Shown here one piece after another: positions 8,468 through 17,661 of a stretch of 64,000 bases of DNA. This stretch comes from Micromonospora lutea (GTDB taxonomy: Bacteria; Actinomycetota; Actinomycetes; Mycobacteriales; Micromonosporaceae). Both the position numbers and the translations under genes were made by a program. The notes beneath the pieces were generated by a model. That model saw only the letters and a list, made by a program, of their open reading frames with translations. It was not told where the DNA came from and made no database searches. How positions within the stretch are numbered: position 1 is the first letter of the stretch; every line of letters begins with the position of its first letter. The stretch spans positions 124,001-188,000 of the forward strand of contig NZ_BOPB01000011.1 in the NCBI RefSeq assembly GCF_016863535.1, written 5' to 3'.

Positions 8468-9517
8468 TCAGGCGTGGCGTTCCAGCAGGGCGGCATAGAG
8501 GGTGAGGCCGGGCCCGAAGGCCATCATCACCACCCGGCGCGGTGCCGGTGCCGACCGGAACAGGCGGTCGAGGATCAACAGCACCGTCGGCGAGGAACAG
8601 TTCCCGTGCTCGCTCAGCGTCTCCCGGGACGCCGTCAACGCCGCAGGCGCCAGCCCCAACTCACGTTCCACCACGTTGAGGATGCGTGGGCCGCCCGGGT
8701 GCACGGCCCAGCCGTCCACCTCCGACCGACGGGTGCCGTGCCGGTCCAGTACCTCGTCGACCAGGCCCTGGACGTGAGCCGACAACACCTGTGGCACCTT
8801 CGGTGACAGTCCCATCCGGAACCCGGTGTCGGTCACGTCCCAGGTCATGTGGTCGGCGGTCGAGGTGTCGGTCACCGAGGCGACCTCACGCACCGCGTAC
8901 CCCCGACCGTCGGGAACGACCACGGCGGCGACCGCGGCGTCGGAGAAGAGCGCGTGGGAGACGATCTGCTGGGTGTCCATCCGGGCCGTGGAAGGCTGTA
9001 GGTGCAGGCTGGTCAGCTCGGCGCAGAGCAGCAGCGCGGGACGGCCCCGAGCGGTGACGAAGTCACCCACCGCGCCCAGCCCCGGCAGGGCCGCGTAGCA
9101 GCCCATGTGACCGACGAACATCCGCTGGGTGGTCCTGGCCATGCCCAGGTCCCGGGCGAGCAGAATGTCCAGCCCCGGCGTGGCGTACCCGGTGCAGGAG
9201 CACACCACGAAGAGGCCGACGTCACCCGCGTCCAAGCCGGCGGCGGTCAGCGCCCGGTCGGCCGCCTCCTTGCCCAACGGCAACGCCTCGACCTGGTAGC
9301 GGAGCATCCGGCGCTCGGTCGGCCAATCGGAGACGTCCTCAAGCAACGGGTTGACCGCCGCCTGCCGCCGAGTCACCCCGGAATGCGCGAAGATCCGCTC
9401 GGCCAGCGCGCGGGTGGAACCGGAGAAGTGCTGGGAGAAGAACTTCTCCCACAACTCCTGCTGGTCAGCCGAGGGCGGATGGGCTGTGCCCAGGCCCGCG
9501 ATCACCGGTACGGACAC
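8468..9517 (-). CDS. Type III polyketide synthase (chalcone synthase-like)
   Basis: 349 aa homodimer-type ketosynthase that extends an acyl-CoA starter with malonyl-CoA and cyclises the product. The catalytic triad is Cys140 (GHMGCYAALPG), His273 (WAVHPGGPRIL) and Asn306 (SEHGNCSSPTVL); the C-terminal GFGPG-type loop appears as AFGPGLTLY. GTG 9517 is chosen because AGGAAGG lies 7 nt upstream; GTG 9544 in frame has no such signal. It heads a group with an acyl-CoA-dehydrogenase-like enzyme, a methyltransferase and a UbiA prenyltransferase, resembling the Actinoplanes agq alkylhydroquinone cluster as I remember it. Starter specificity cannot be read from sequence. Confidence 0.93.
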   Translation of the reverse strand: MSVPVIAGLGTAHPPSADQQELWEKFFSQHFSGSTRALAERIFAHSGVTRRQAAVNPLLEDVSDWPTERRMLRYQVEALPLGKEAADRALTAAGLDAGDVGLFVVCSCTGYATPGLDILLARDLGMARTTQRMFVGHMGCYAALPGLGAVGDFVTARGRPALLLCAELTSLHLQPSTARMDTQQIVSHALFSDAAVAAVVVPDGRGYAVREVASVTDTSTADHMTWDVTDTGFRMGLSPKVPQVLSAHVQGLVDEVLDRHGTRRSEVDGWAVHPGGPRILNVVERELGLAPAALTASRETLSEHGNCSSPTVLLILDRLFRSAPAPRRVVMMAFGPGLTLYAALLERHA

Positions 9518-9605
9518 GGTCCCACCTTCCTCTCGCAAGCTCACATCTCACGCTGACCAGCCCGCCCACGTCACCACGCCGGTTTCGTAATCTCGTTCCT
9601 CACGC

Positions 9606-10778
9606 TCACCAACGAGGAGTCGATCCGTCACGGTCCGGGTCACCACCGAGTGTGGCGATGCCGAGCCAGTCGGCACAGACGTCTGAGGTGGCCGGGTGCA
9701 GCGACCCGCATCGGGCGTCGCGGTAGAGCCGTTCCAGTGGGTGGCCCCGCCGGGTGGCGGAGGTGCCGGCCGCCTCCAGCATGGACGCCGCGACGTCCGC
9801 CGCGGTGGTACCGGCGAGCAGCTTCGCCCGCCACACCCACCGGTTGGTCTCCTCGTCGCCCGGTGCCTCGTCCACCCGCCGGGCCGCCTCGGCGACCACC
9901 AGCTGCGCCGCTGCCACGGCGGCGTCCGCACGCCCCAGTCGGGCGCGTACCGCCGGCAGCCCAGCGAGGTTGCGGGCGTTCAGATGCTCCACGGCCGCGT
10001 CGATCGCCGAACGGGCCACCCCCACGTAGACCGCCGCGTAGCTGGCCACCAGCCAGTGCGGCATGAGCTGCGCCACCACCAGGGCCAGCCCTTCGACCCC
10101 ACCGAGCAGCCGATCGGCCTCGACGGTGACGTCCAGGTGCAGATCGTGCGAGGCGGTGGCGCGCATACCGAGGGCGTCCCAGGTCGGCTCGACGGTGAGC
10201 CCGTCGCCGGCCGGGACCAGGAACTGCGAGACCACCGACGGATCTGCGGCGCTGCGGGCAGCCACCAGGTAGCCGTCGGCGTGACCGGCGCCGGAGCAGA
10301 AGGTCTTGCTGCCCTTGATCCGCCAGCCTCCGTCGACCGGCTCGTAGACCGTGGCGAGCTGCGACAGCCGGGCACCCGCGCCCCGCTCGCTCATCGCGAC
10401 CGCGTACCACGCCCCGTCGGCCGCCGCACGCAACAGGCGGTCCCGGGCGGCCAGCGCCTCCGCCGGTACGCCGAGCGCCTCGGCCAACTCCTCGGTGACC
10501 GCGCCGAGCGCCCCAGTGACCGAAGCGTGCATGTTGAACACCAACGCGGTGGCGCCGTTGCCCCGCGCCAATTCGGTGGCCACCGCGGCGTAATCCGCGA
10601 AGGCGGCGCCGGCACCACCCAGCTCGGTGGGAACCATCAGCCCGAACAGTCCCGCCTCACGCAGGTCGGTGAAGTCGTCGACGGGAAAGGAGCCGTCCCG
10701 GTCGTGCCCGGCGGCCCGCGCCGCCAGCCGGGGCGCCAGCCGCCGGGCGGTCGCCGGCCCTCCACTGCGCTCGGTCAT
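9606..10778 (-). CDS. Acyl-CoA dehydrogenase-fold flavoprotein
   Basis: 390 aa. The three-part fold is recognisable: N-terminal helices (REAGLFGLMVPTELGGAGA), a middle beta domain (AVAMSERGAGARL...GWRIKGSKTFCSGAGHADG), and a C-terminal helical bundle ending HPLERLYRDARCGSLHPATSDV. The RDARCG..HPATSD ending is more like the DszC/HsaA branch, which includes flavin-dependent monooxygenases, than fatty-acid dehydrogenases. I cannot place the catalytic glutamate. Beside a type III PKS, methyltransferase and prenyltransferase, hydroxylation of the polyketide ring is a reasonable guess; desaturation is the alternative. GAGGGGG precedes ATG 10778. Confidence 0.85.
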   Translation of the reverse strand: MTERSGGPATARRLAPRLAARAAGHDRDGSFPVDDFTDLREAGLFGLMVPTELGGAGAAFADYAAVATELARGNGATALVFNMHASVTGALGAVTEELAEALGVPAEALAARDRLLRAAADGAWYAVAMSERGAGARLSQLATVYEPVDGGWRIKGSKTFCSGAGHADGYLVAARSAADPSVVSQFLVPAGDGLTVEPTWDALGMRATASHDLHLDVTVEADRLLGGVEGLALVVAQLMPHWLVASYAAVYVGVARSAIDAAVEHLNARNLAGLPAVRARLGRADAAVAAAQLVVAEAARRVDEAPGDEETNRWVWRAKLLAGTTAADVAASMLEAAGTSATRRGHPLERLYRDARCGSLHPATSDVCADWLGIATLGGDPDRDGSTPRW

Positions 10779-10824
10779 GGATGAACCCCCTCATCGGCCA
10801 TTCCCATACCCTCACCCGGATCAG

Positions 10825-11562
10825 CTATCCGCCGCGTACCCCGTGGCCCTGGTAGAGCACCGCCCGCGACCCGGTCGGCACGATGCGGGGTGCCTGGCCG
10901 GCAGGCGTGGCGGCACCCCGCGCCTGCCGGAGCAGCCACCGCAACAGCCCCGGTACGCCTGGCCGAACACCACGCACTCGCAGGTCAACGCCGTGGCGAG
11001 CGCATTCGGCGACCAGCTCGCGATCGTCCACGAACAACCGAGGATCGTGGATGCCGCGTGGCACGGTCGGTAACCGCTCGGCGATCCGGACAGCGACCAA
11101 CCGGGCCAGCGCGGTGTCGTTGAGGGTGTCCAACACCAGCAGGCCACCGGGCCGCAGCAGGCGGCACGCCTCGGCCACCGCCGCACGCCAGTCCGGGACG
11201 TGTTCCAGCAGCTCGCCGGCGGCGACCACGTCGGCGCAGCCGTCCACCAGCGGCACCGCCGTGGCGTCACCGTTGACCGCGGTCACGCCGTGCGCCGCAG
11301 CCTGCACCAACGCGGAGCGGGTGAGGTCGACCCCCACGTGTCGGTAACCCTTGCCGGCCAGGTGCGGGGCGAGCAGCCCGGCCCCGCAGCCCAGGTCGAC
11401 CAGGAGCGCGCCGGGCCGTGCCGCCGGGGGCACCAGCGCGGCCCGAGCCTGGGCCAGCCAGTGCAGCATGGCGAACACACCATCCGGCCGCCACCATTCG
11501 TCCGCCAGGTCGTCGTACTGGCGCGGATCGTTGCGGGGCAGTACGAGGCCAGCGTCACGCAT
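10825..11562 (-). CDS. Class I SAM-dependent methyltransferase (UbiG/UbiE-like)
   Basis: 245 aa. Motif I LLVDLGCGAGLLAPHLA, motif II HVGVDLTRSALVQAA, AVNGDATAVPLVDGCADVV and motif III CRLLRPGGLLVLDTLN define the fold. N-terminal DPRQYDDLADEWW and C-terminal GIHDPRLFVDDREL resemble O-methyltransferases of the ubiquinone type. ATG 11562 is the first start with family-like sequence after it; the open frame further upstream overlaps the divergent prenyltransferase. It probably methylates the polyketide-derived phenol. Confidence 0.88.
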   Translation of the reverse strand: MRDAGLVLPRNDPRQYDDLADEWWRPDGVFAMLHWLAQARAALVPPAARPGALLVDLGCGAGLLAPHLAGKGYRHVGVDLTRSALVQAAAHGVTAVNGDATAVPLVDGCADVVAAGELLEHVPDWRAAVAEACRLLRPGGLLVLDTLNDTALARLVAVRIAERLPTVPRGIHDPRLFVDDRELVAECARHGVDLRVRGVRPGVPGLLRWLLRQARGAATPAGQAPRIVPTGSRAVLYQGHGVRGG

Positions 11563-11608
11563 GGCAACGAGCGTGGCACGACTAGCCGGTAACGACCAGA
11601 CTTCCGTT

Positions 11609-12448
11609 ATGTCGTCGACGGTGTTAGGGCTGGTCAGAGCGAGCCATCCGGAACCGACCGCAGCGGTCACCACAGTGGCCGGTCTGCTCGCTGTCGGTGT
11701 CGGGCATCCGCCCGGCGGCGTGGTCGCGGTGGTGCTCACCGTGGCCGCCAGCCAGTTCGCGGTGGGGTGGACCAACGACCTGCTCGACGCGGATCGCGAC
11801 GCCACGGTCGGGCGTACCGACAAGCCACTGGCCTCCGGTGCGCTCGGCCGGCGTACCGTCGCGGTGGCCGCCGCCATGGCAGCCACCGCGACCGTGGGGC
11901 TGGCCCTGACCACCAACCCGGCGGCGGCACTCTGCGCCACCGTCGCCCTGGTGTCGGCGCTGCTCTACGACTGGCCGCTGAAGTCCACCCCGCTCTCGGT
12001 GCTGCCGTACACGATCTCCTTCGGCGCGCTGCCCGCCTTCGTGGTGCTGGCCCTGCCCGGCGCCCCGCCGCCCCCGATCTGGCTGGTGGCAGCGGCGGCG
12101 CTGCTCGGTGCAGGCGCACATTTCGCCAACGTCCTGCCCGACTTCGCCGACGACGCCCGGACCGGGATCCGGGGACTGCCGCACCGGCTCGGCCCGGCGG
12201 GCAGCCGGGCCGCCGCCGTCGGACTGCTGATCGCGGCCACCGTCACACTGGTGCTCGGCCCGCCCGGACCACCGACCGGCGTGGGCCTCGCGGCGGTCGT
12301 CGCCGCCGTCATGATCTTCATCCTGGCGTGGTACCTGGGCAGGTCCGGCGATCGCCCCGGAGCCCGGCCGGTGGCCGCCTTCCGGGCGGTGCTGCTGGTC
12401 GCCCTGATCGACGTCGTCCTGCTGGTCACGAACGGCCGGCTGGTCTGA
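11609..12448 (+). CDS. UbiA-family membrane prenyltransferase
   Basis: 279 aa with about eight hydrophobic segments. The first Asp-rich motif N56-DLLDADRD and the second (DFADDARTG, Asp178/181/182) bind Mg2+-prenyl diphosphate; YDWPLKST is also family-typical. It should C- or O-prenylate an aromatic acceptor in the membrane. ATG 11609 has no Shine-Dalgarno; CAGACT lies 6 nt upstream (11597-11602), as at other probable leaderless starts here. Divergent from the methyltransferase by 46 bp, suggesting a shared control region for the cluster. Confidence 0.92.
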   Translation: MSSTVLGLVRASHPEPTAAVTTVAGLLAVGVGHPPGGVVAVVLTVAASQFAVGWTNDLLDADRDATVGRTDKPLASGALGRRTVAVAAAMAATATVGLALTTNPAAALCATVALVSALLYDWPLKSTPLSVLPYTISFGALPAFVVLALPGAPPPPIWLVAAAALLGAGAHFANVLPDFADDARTGIRGLPHRLGPAGSRAAAVGLLIAATVTLVLGPPGPPTGVGLAAVVAAVMIFILAWYLGRSGDRPGARPVAAFRAVLLVALIDVVLLVTNGRLV

Positions 12449-12587
12449 GGCTCACCCCCGCAGGTGGCCAGACCGGGTCGGCGTGCGGGCCGCGATCAGC
12501 TCCAACTACCCTGGAGCCCGGTCTGCGCGGGCATGGCCAGCGGTTCCGGCGGACAAGCCAGGTGTGATCGTGACGAGGAGGACCGAC

Positions 12588-13307
12588 GTGAGGCGCTCGA
12601 TCAGGGGTTCCCGGCGGGCTGCCGTGCTGCTGCCCGGGATCGCGGCGGCAGCCGGGCTGCTGCTGTCCGGATGCGGCGCCGGCCAGATCTCCGAGACGGC
12701 CAACAAGGTGCCGTCGGTCCAGGGCGCCAACCTTCAGGCCGGTGACGGGAAGTACGCCGTACGCGGCGCCCTGATCGCCTATCCCGGTGTCGAGGGCTAC
12801 CAGGCCGGCGACAACGCGCTGCTCAACGTCGTCCTCTACAACGACTCACCCGATCCGGTCACGGTGACCATCAGCTCGCCGGACGCCCGCGAGGTGGTCC
12901 TCACCACCGTCGCCGCGGCGACCAGCCCGTCGCCCACCGGGTCGCCGTCGCCGACCGACTCCCCCTCACCGGAGCAGTCCCCCGAGAGTTCCCCCTCCCC
13001 GGGCGACTCCCCTTCCCCGGACGACTCCCCGTCGCCCAGCCCGAGTGAATCCCCCACGGCCGGTCCGGCCCGGGTCGAGGTGCCGCCGCTGAGCTACGTG
13101 CAGCTGAACACCGAGGGTGAGCAGGTGCTGCAACTCCTCGGGCTGAACGAGGCCCGGCTCGCCGGCCAGAACGTCACGCTGACCTTCGAATTCGGTGGCG
13201 AGACGATCACCAGCCCCGCACCGATCGCCGTGCCCCTCACCCCCGCGCCGCAGCCGTCGCCGATCATCGAGCGGCACACCGAGTACGAGGGTGAAGGCGG
13301 CCACTGA
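12588..13307 (+). CDS. lpqE: LpqE-like lipoprotein with Ser-Pro-rich linker
   Basis: 239 aa. A signal peptide with lipobox LLLSGCGAG puts the protein on the outer face of the membrane. An N-terminal beta domain (VRGALIAYPGVEGYQAGDNALLNVVLYN) and a C-terminal beta domain (FGGETITSPAPIAVPLTP) flank an insert of about 45 residues of SPSP/TDSP/GDSP repeats. The order lipoprotein-radA-disA with divergent carD matches mycobacterial lpqE-radA-disA, which supports the name more than sequence alone. GTG 12588 is preceded by AGGAGG. The long SP-rich insert is probably a wall-spanning linker. Confidence 0.8.
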   Translation: MRRSIRGSRRAAVLLPGIAAAAGLLLSGCGAGQISETANKVPSVQGANLQAGDGKYAVRGALIAYPGVEGYQAGDNALLNVVLYNDSPDPVTVTISSPDAREVVLTTVAAATSPSPTGSPSPTDSPSPEQSPESSPSPGDSPSPDDSPSPSPSESPTAGPARVEVPPLSYVQLNTEGEQVLQLLGLNEARLAGQNVTLTFEFGGETITSPAPIAVPLTPAPQPSPIIERHTEYEGEGGH

Positions 13308-13362
13308 GTCCGTCCGCCGACCGGCAGCGCGCACCGCGGCCGTGCCGGTCCAGGTGGTTTTC

Positions 13363-13405
13363 GATGGCGCCGTCGGCGTGGTGCAGCCATGCCGACGGCG
13401 CCATC
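13363..13405 (+). terminator. Strong hairpin terminator between lpqE and radA
   Basis: Perfect 15-bp arms (13363-13377, 13391-13405) around a 13-nt loop, 56 bp after the lpqE stop. The hairpin ends just before the radA promoter region, so radA is likely a separate transcript. Confidence 0.75.
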
Positions 13406-13433
13406 GTCGTACCCGGGGGTTAGCGTCGGTCAG

Positions 13434-14885
13434 GTGAGCATCTCCCGATCGACCCCGTCCCGGGCCAGCACCGGCTCGCGAAGCCGGGCCGGCGGTCGCG
13501 AGCCGCGACCCGCTTACGAGTGCGACGCCTGCGGACACCAACCACCGAAGTGGGTGGGACGCTGCCCCGAGTGCGCCGAGTGGGGCTCCGTGATCGAGTG
13601 CACGATCACCGGCCCGACCGTCTCCGGCCGGGTGGTGAGCTCCCGGATGCCCGCCGAACCGGCCCGGCCCATCGCCACCATCAGCGCCGCACCGGCCCGG
13701 GCCCGACCCACCGGGGTCGGCGAGCTGGACCGCGTCCTCGGCGGCGGCCTGGTCCCCGGTGCCGTGGTGCTGCTCGCCGGGGAGCCGGGCGTGGGCAAGT
13801 CCACCCTGCTGCTCGACGTCGCCCAGCAGTGGGCCGCCGGGGCGGGGAGCCCGTCGCTGGTGGTCAGCGGTGAGGAGTCGGTCAGCCAGGTGCGACTGCG
13901 GGCGGAACGCATGGGCACCCTGCACGATCAGCTCTTCCTGGCCGCCGAGAGCGACCTCGCGGCGGTGCTCGGTCATCTCGACGCGGTCAAGCCCGGCCTG
14001 CTCGTTCTCGACTCGGTGCAGACCATCTCCACCTCCGGCACCGAGGGCGTGCCCGGTGGAGTGACCCAGGTCCGGGCGGTCACCGCTGCCCTCGTCGCCG
14101 TTGCCAAGGAGCGCGGGATCGCCACCGTGCTGGTCGGCCACGTCACCAAGGACGGCCAGGTCGCCGGTCCACGGGTGCTCGAGCATCTGGTCGACGTGGT
14201 ACTGCACTTCGAAGGCGACAAACACTCGTCGCTGCGGATGGTGCGTGGCGTCAAGAACCGGTTCGGCGCCGCCGACGAGGTCGGCTGCTTCGAGATGCAC
14301 GAGGGCGGCATCAGCAGCCTCGCCGACCCCTCCGGGCTGTTCCTCACCCGCTACTCGGAGCCGGTCCCCGGCACCTGCGTGACGGTGGCGATGGAGGGGC
14401 GTCGGGCACTGCTCACCGAGGTCCAGGCACTGATCGGCGCCACGGTGGCCGGCTCGCCCCGGCGTACCGTCTCCGGGCTCGACTCCGCCCGGCTGGCGAT
14501 GGTGCTGGCGGTGCTGCAACGCCGCACCGAACGGCTCACCCTGCACGACCGGGAGGTCTTCGCGGCCACGGTGGGGGGCATTCGCGTGGTGGAGCCGGCA
14601 GCCGACCTCGCGGTCGCCCTCGCCGTCGCCTCCGGAGGGCTCAACCTGGCAATCGCGCCGCACCTGGTGGCGATCGGTGAGGTCGGCCTCACCGGTGAGG
14701 TACGCCGGGTGGGCGCGGTGCCGCGCCGGCTGGCCGAGGCGGCCCGACTCGGCTTCCGGCTCGCCCTCGTGCCGCCCGGCTGCGGGCCGACCAGCACCGG
14801 TGCCGGCCCGGAGCAGATGCACGTGATCGAGGTCACCGACGTTCGTTCGGCGTTGCAGGCCGCGGCGCGGGCGTCGGCGGAGTGA
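13434..14885 (+). CDS. radA: DNA repair protein RadA (Sms)
   Basis: 483 aa. RecA-related ATPase promoting branch migration during recombination. Domains in order: C4 zinc finger (CDACGH...CPEC), ATPase core with Walker A GEPGVGKST, the RadA-specific VKNRFG motif, and a C-terminal Lon-protease-like domain (VGGIRVVEPAADLAVALA). GTG 13434 has no Shine-Dalgarno but TAGCGT sits 7 nt upstream (13421-13426), suggesting a leaderless message; an ATG 15 codons upstream lies inside the terminator hairpin. radA followed by disA is a conserved pairing. Confidence 0.96.
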   Translation: MSISRSTPSRASTGSRSRAGGREPRPAYECDACGHQPPKWVGRCPECAEWGSVIECTITGPTVSGRVVSSRMPAEPARPIATISAAPARARPTGVGELDRVLGGGLVPGAVVLLAGEPGVGKSTLLLDVAQQWAAGAGSPSLVVSGEESVSQVRLRAERMGTLHDQLFLAAESDLAAVLGHLDAVKPGLLVLDSVQTISTSGTEGVPGGVTQVRAVTAALVAVAKERGIATVLVGHVTKDGQVAGPRVLEHLVDVVLHFEGDKHSSLRMVRGVKNRFGAADEVGCFEMHEGGISSLADPSGLFLTRYSEPVPGTCVTVAMEGRRALLTEVQALIGATVAGSPRRTVSGLDSARLAMVLAVLQRRTERLTLHDREVFAATVGGIRVVEPAADLAVALAVASGGLNLAIAPHLVAIGEVGLTGEVRRVGAVPRRLAEAARLGFRLALVPPGCGPTSTGAGPEQMHVIEVTDVRSALQAAARASAE

Positions 14886-14982
14886 GCCGTCCACCGGGCG
14901 GGTCGGGCAGGCCGGGCGGAATCGTGACACATCACAGTAACCGCGAGAGCACCCACCGCAGGGCAGTCCGTAGACTGTGCGC

Positions 14983-16161
14983 GTGCCGATCGACCGCGAA
15001 ACCACCAAGCCTGCCGGCGCGACACCCCACGCCCGCACCGGTGCCGTGGGATCGCCGGCCCGACCGATCAGCGTGAGCGTGACCGGAGGCGGCGTGGTCG
15101 GCGACCCGCTGCGCGCCAACCTGGCCCTGATGGCACCGGGCACCGCGCTGCGGGACGGGTTGGAGCGGATCCTGCGGGGTCGGACGGGTGCGTTGATCGT
15201 CCTCGGCTACGACAAGGTGGTCGAGGGCCTCTGCACGGGTGGCTTTCCGTTGGACGTCGAGTTCTCCGCCACCCGGGTCCGCGAGCTGTGCAAGATGGAC
15301 GGCGCGGTCGTGCTTTCCAGCGACGGCACCCGGATCGTTCGCGCGGCGGTTCACCTGATGCCCGACCCGACCATCCCGACCGAGGAGTCCGGCACCCGGC
15401 ACCGCACCGCTGAGCGGGTCGCCCGGCAGACCGGCTACCCGGTCATTTCGGTCAGCCAGTCAATGCGCATCATCAGCCTCTACGTCAACGGCCAGCGGCA
15501 CGTGCTGGACGACTCGGCGGCCATCCTCTCCCGAGCCAATCAGGCGCTGGCCACGCTGGAGCGTTACAAGCTCCGTCTGGACGAGGTGTCCGGCACCCTC
15601 TCCGCCCTGGAGATCGAGGATCTGGTCACCGTACGAGACGCGGTGGCTGTGGTACAGCGACTGGAGATGGTCCGCCGGATCGCCGACGAGATCGCCGGTT
15701 ACGTGGTGGAGTTGGGCACCGACGGGCGGTTGCTCGCCCTGCAACTGGACGAGTTGATGGCCGGCGTCGACGCCGATCGCACCCTGGTCATTCGGGACTA
15801 TCTCCCCGTCGGTCGCAAGTCCCGGACTCTCGACGAGGCGCTTGTCGAGTTGGACCTGCTCAGCGCCACCGAGCTGATCGATCTGGTCTCGGTAGCCAAG
15901 GCCATCGGCTACCCGGCCGCCTCGGACGCGCTGGACGCGGCGGTCAGCCCTCGTGGGTTCCGGCTGCTGGCCAAGGTGCCTCGACTTCCGGCGGCCGTGG
16001 TCGACCGACTGGTGGTGCACTTCGGCAGCCTGCAACGGCTGCTCGGGGCCACGGTGGAGGATCTTCAGGCGGTCGAGGGCGTCGGCGATGCCCGGGCCCG
16101 GGGCGTACGTGAAGGGCTGTCCCGGCTGGCCGAGGCGTCCATCCTGGAACGTTACGTCTGA
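14983..16161 (+). CDS. disA: DNA integrity scanning protein / diadenylate cyclase DisA
   Basis: 392 aa. It makes cyclic di-AMP from two ATP and scans DNA for branched structures. The N-terminal DAC domain has DGA (Asp106-Ala108) and RHRTAER (Arg139 onward), both required for catalysis. A helical linker and a C-terminal helix-hairpin-helix domain ([21 protein letters not shown]) follow. GTG 14983 lies 6 nt after TAGACT (14971-14976), so it is probably leaderless; GTG 14977 is a less suitable alternative. RadA, its neighbour, is known in other bacteria to modulate DisA. Confidence 0.96.
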   Translation: MPIDRETTKPAGATPHARTGAVGSPARPISVSVTGGGVVGDPLRANLALMAPGTALRDGLERILRGRTGALIVLGYDKVVEGLCTGGFPLDVEFSATRVRELCKMDGAVVLSSDGTRIVRAAVHLMPDPTIPTEESGTRHRTAERVARQTGYPVISVSQSMRIISLYVNGQRHVLDDSAAILSRANQALATLERYKLRLDEVSGTLSALEIEDLVTVRDAVAVVQRLEMVRRIADEIAGYVVELGTDGRLLALQLDELMAGVDADRTLVIRDYLPVGRKSRTLDEALVELDLLSATELIDLVSVAKAIGYPAASDALDAAVSPRGFRLLAKVPRLPAAVVDRLVVHFGSLQRLLGATVEDLQAVEGVGDARARGVREGLSRLAEASILERYV

Positions 16162-16198
16162 GCGGCTCTGCGGAACCCGGGACGAAGCGAGGCGTCGA

Positions 16199-16930
16199 TC
16201 ACCTGAGGACCAGCTTCGCGGGCTGACTCAGCTTGGTGCCCACTCGGGCGAACACCTCGTACGTTCCGGCGGGCACAACGGGTCCGTTCGCCACGCCGTT
16301 GGCGCACCGGCTGCTGTCCCTGCCGTTCCAGTTGACCTGGTAGGAGCGTTCGAAGCCGGGAGTGAAGGACTGCACGTCCGAGCCGGCGGCCGTGCCGCAG
16401 GTGTCCGAGGACCAGACCACCTCCGCACCCGCCTTGATGTACAACTCCTGAGCGGTGGCACCGACGTCTCGGCTGCACGTCCGGTCCGACCTGTTACGGA
16501 CCTTCAGGTTCAGGTCGACGGTGGCCCCCGAGGCGGCCTGCGCAGGCAACGCCACGGCGGTCACCGAGAGTTCGGCGTCGGCGCAGTTTCCCTCGTCCAC
16601 GACCGGGTTGACCGCAGGCGGATCGTTGCTGAGGCTCGGCCCGCCGGCCGGAGTGGACGAATCGACCTCGTCCCCGGGGGTGGAAGGATCGGCGCCGGCA
16701 TCACCGGACGGCGGTGAACCGGTCTGCGGGGTGAGCACCGAGCCCGTTGGATCCGGCGTGCCGGTCGCTACGCCCGGATCGGGCTGGCCGTCACCGGTCG
16801 CGTCGTTGCCCCCATTGGGCCCGTTACACGAGTAGAGCAGGACAATCAGGAAGAGCAGCACCGCACCGAGCACAACGGCGCGACGCCGCCAGTACACGGT
16901 GGGAGGCAGGGGGCCGACCGTCAGACGCAT
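16199..16930 (-). CDS. Membrane-anchored extracytoplasmic protein
   Basis: 243 aa. A short basic N-terminus, one hydrophobic segment (AVVLGAVLLFLIVLLYSC, possibly a lipobox with Cys37), a Gly/Pro/Asp-rich linker, then a beta domain (CADAELSVTAVALPAQAASGATVDLNLKVRNRS) like an immunoglobulin-fold module with several cysteines (RTCSRDVG, SDTCGTA, SSRCANG). The position, minus strand after disA, matches mycobacterial Rv3587c, also a membrane protein of unknown role. GGTGGAGAC precedes ATG 16930. Confidence 0.75.
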   Translation of the reverse strand: MRLTVGPLPPTVYWRRRAVVLGAVLLFLIVLLYSCNGPNGGNDATGDGQPDPGVATGTPDPTGSVLTPQTGSPPSGDAGADPSTPGDEVDSSTPAGGPSLSNDPPAVNPVVDEGNCADAELSVTAVALPAQAASGATVDLNLKVRNRSDRTCSRDVGATAQELYIKAGAEVVWSSDTCGTAAGSDVQSFTPGFERSYQVNWNGRDSSRCANGVANGPVVPAGTYEVFARVGTKLSQPAKLVLR

Positions 16931-17067
16931 GATGTCTCCACCGTAGCGGCGGCAGGTCCGGCGGGCCGCAGCGACGCGCCGTGGCACACCCGACCCATCC
17001 GATCCGACCCTCCACTCACGACGGTTCGCCTCGACGACGGTCACTCAACGCAACTGTCCGCGCCGGC

Positions 17068-17661
17068 TCAGAGGTAGACCTTTCGCTGGTAGATCGCGTG
17101 TGCACCGGCCACCCGATCCAGGAACAGCAGGCCGGAGCAATGGTCGATCTCGTGTTGCAGGGCCCGCGCCTCGAAGCCGTCCGTCACCAGGCGTACGGTT
17201 TCGCCACTGCCAGGCAGCGCACCCTCCACCACGAGCCGGCTCGCGCGCTTCACGTCACCGGTCAGGTCCGGTACCGACATGCACCCTTCCCGGCCCGCCT
17301 TCCACCTCGTCGCCTCGATCACCCGAGCGTTGCAGAGCACGAAGGCACCGTGCCCGGTGACCGTCTTGGGGTGCCCGGTGACGTCGACCGCGAAGACCTG
17401 TGCGCTCACCCCGACCTGTGGGGCAGCCAGGCCCACGCAGCCGGGCGACACCCGCATGGTGGCGACCAGGTCGGCGGCGAGTCGCACGGTCTCCTCGGCG
17501 GTCGGGTCGACCTCGCTTCCCGGCCGGCTGAGCACCGGGTCCGGGGCGGCGACCACCGGGACGACCCGACCGTCGCCGAGCGCCCCTGGCACCCAGTCAC
17601 CGAGACCCACGTACCCCTCGGAACACGCTTCCAGGTGCGGTCCGTCCGGTGCGCCGCTCAC
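17068..17661 (-). CDS. def: Peptide deformylase
   Basis: 197 aa. Removes the formyl group from nascent protein N-termini. All three family motifs are present: GCVGLAAPQ (residues 74-82), EGCMS (125-129, Cys127 metal ligand) and HEIDH (170-174, His ligands and catalytic Glu). It starts with GTG 17661 overlapping the stop of the ACT-domain gene (GTGA), so the two are coupled. The motif-1 variant GCVGLAAPQ in place of GxGLAAPQ is a minor oddity. A second deformylase elsewhere is possible. Confidence 0.95.
   Translation of the reverse strand: MSGAPDGPHLEACSEGYVGLGDWVPGALGDGRVVPVVAAPDPVLSRPGSEVDPTAEETVRLAADLVATMRVSPGCVGLAAPQVGVSAQVFAVDVTGHPKTVTGHGAFVLCNARVIEATRWKAGREGCMSVPDLTGDVKRASRLVVEGALPGSGETVRLVTDGFEARALQHEIDHCSGLLFLDRVAGAHAIYQRKVYL

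Noticed and set aside
9518..9544. GTG 9544 as start of the type III polyketide synthase
   Set aside because: It lacks a Shine-Dalgarno, while GTG 9517 follows AGGAAGG at 7 nt and begins at the family N-terminus.
12966..15143. A 725-codon open frame on the minus strand opposite radA and disA
   Set aside because: Very high GC keeps antisense frames open. The translation is low-complexity Gly/Arg/His-rich without motifs, while the plus strand encodes clear RadA and DisA.
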